5,900 nucleotides of DNA, taken from Sulfurimonas sp. (lineage in GTDB: Bacteria > Campylobacterota > Campylobacteria > Campylobacterales > Sulfurimonadaceae). Both the position numbers and the translations under genes were made by a program. The stretch lies in contig JALWON010000164.1 in the NCBI GenBank assembly GCA_027083475.1, forward strand, positions 1 to 5,900, read 5' to 3'. Positions 5,473 to 5,900 of the stretch are shown piece by piece (position 1 is the stretch's first letter; each line of letters starts with the position of its first letter). The notes beneath the pieces are model-generated. The model was not told the origin of the DNA and did not search any database. It worked only from the letters and a program-made list of their open reading frames with translations.

Positions 5473-5900
5473 GAATCATTTTAATGGCACCATCAACTGC
5501 AAATGCAGCATAAAAGTCTCCAGAAAAGCGCTCTTTTAAGGACTCAAGCAGTGGAATATCTTCCTCTTCTCCAATCTCACCCATATAATCTACCGCCGTC
5601 ATTGCTACATTAATATCTTGCTCTGTTTCTAAAAGTTCAATGAGCATATCTCGTGACTCTGAAAAATCCACATCCCCTAAAACATTAATAGCAAAAATAC
5701 GTAAATCTCTATCGTCTCCAATCAAAAATTTTACAATATAGTATTTAATAGAATCACCAAAATTTCTTAAAACAGAAATCCCCAAATTTCGAATATAGGC
5801 ATTATCGAGTTTCAACAAATCCATAATCTCTTCTATAGGTGCATCATCCACATCCATATTAGAGATAACCGAAGCAATTTTGGTACAAATATCTTTATCC
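5465..5900 (-). CDS. HEAT-repeat protein, 5' end beyond the window
   Basis: The frame is open from the right edge to a TAA at 5465-5467. An internal ATG exists at 5855-5857, but about 14 further codons (reading DKDICTKIASVISN) continue without a stop to position 5900, so the true start most likely lies outside. The visible part is made of roughly four repeats of about 31 residues, each with a paired-helix pattern and a small-residue or Gly-containing turn: NAYIRNLGISVLRNFGDS, DRDLRIFAINVLGDVDFSES, INVAMTAVDYMGEIGEEE and DFYAAFAVDGAIKMI. This is the HEAT / PBS-lyase-type alpha solenoid pattern. Such solenoids usually act as protein-binding scaffolds. There is no signal peptide or membrane segment in the visible part. 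Its end is fused to the ribosome binding site of cheR, so the two are likely made together, and a role in the chemotaxis complex is a fair inference. I know of no established function. Confidence 0.85.
   Translation of the reverse strand, partial: DKDICTKIASVISNMDVDDAPIEEIMDLLKLDNAYIRNLGISVLRNFGDSIKYYIVKFLIGDDRDLRIFAINVLGDVDFSESRDMLIELLETEQDINVAMTAVDYMGEIGEEEDIPLLESLKERFSGDFYAAFAVDGAIKMIQG

Noticed and set aside
5855..5857. This ATG as the start of the HEAT-repeat gene
   Set aside because: The frame stays open upstream to the window edge with helix-compatible residues, and there is no convincing Shine-Dalgarno just before the ATG. The gene most likely starts beyond 5900.
1..5900. Apparent excess of GAGTC/GACTC, a possible GANTC methylation or motif signal
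   Set aside because: Many copies fall on Asp-Ser, Glu-Ser or Ser codon pairs in the coding strand. By eye the excess is modest and explained by codon choice.
1..5900. Mobile elements, CRISPR arrays, tRNA or other RNA genes
   Set aside because: No transposase or integrase motifs, spaced direct repeats or tRNA-like cloverleaf segments were seen. Almost every base is in a chemotaxis-related coding frame.

Overview
The window is one tightly packed piece of a chemotaxis operon, read entirely on the minus strand. The DNA is AT-rich. The overall style (a remote CheZ-type protein, low-GC codon use, a CZB zinc-binding domain, stand-alone CheY proteins) suggests a free-living member of the Campylobacterota (epsilonproteobacteria), with Sulfurimonas-, Sulfurovum- or Arcobacter-like relatives the best guess. 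No 16S or other taxonomic marker is present, so this is inference.

In transcription order (right to left) the genes are: a HEAT-repeat protein whose start lies beyond position 5900; the receptor methyltransferase CheR; a single-domain response regulator (CheY-type 1); a very short CheZ-like CheY phosphatase candidate; a second CheY-type regulator (CheY-type 2); the histidine kinase CheA with an unusually long middle section; and a CheW-type coupling protein whose CheW domain appears to be interrupted by a CZB domain, with its 3' end running off position 1. Gaps between genes are only 5 to 25 bases. Most Shine-Dalgarno sequences touch or overlap the stop codon of the gene before. I see no terminator or internal promoter, so all seven genes look co-transcribed, from a promoter outside the window.

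Together the set gives most of a signalling circuit: kinase (CheA), array adaptor (CheW-CZB), adaptation methyltransferase (CheR), two phosphoacceptor outputs (CheY 1 and 2) and a likely dephosphorylating enzyme between them. No receptor, CheB, CheD or flagellar gene is in view. The two most interesting points are the CZB domain nested in a CheW domain, which could feed zinc or oxidant status straight into the kinase array, and the minimal CheZ-like protein, which keeps the Asp-x-x-x-Gln active-site spacing in 131 residues. The HEAT-repeat protein coupled to cheR has no established role in chemotaxis that I know of.

There is no stretch over 300 bases without a gene. The plus strand carries only frames opposite these genes.
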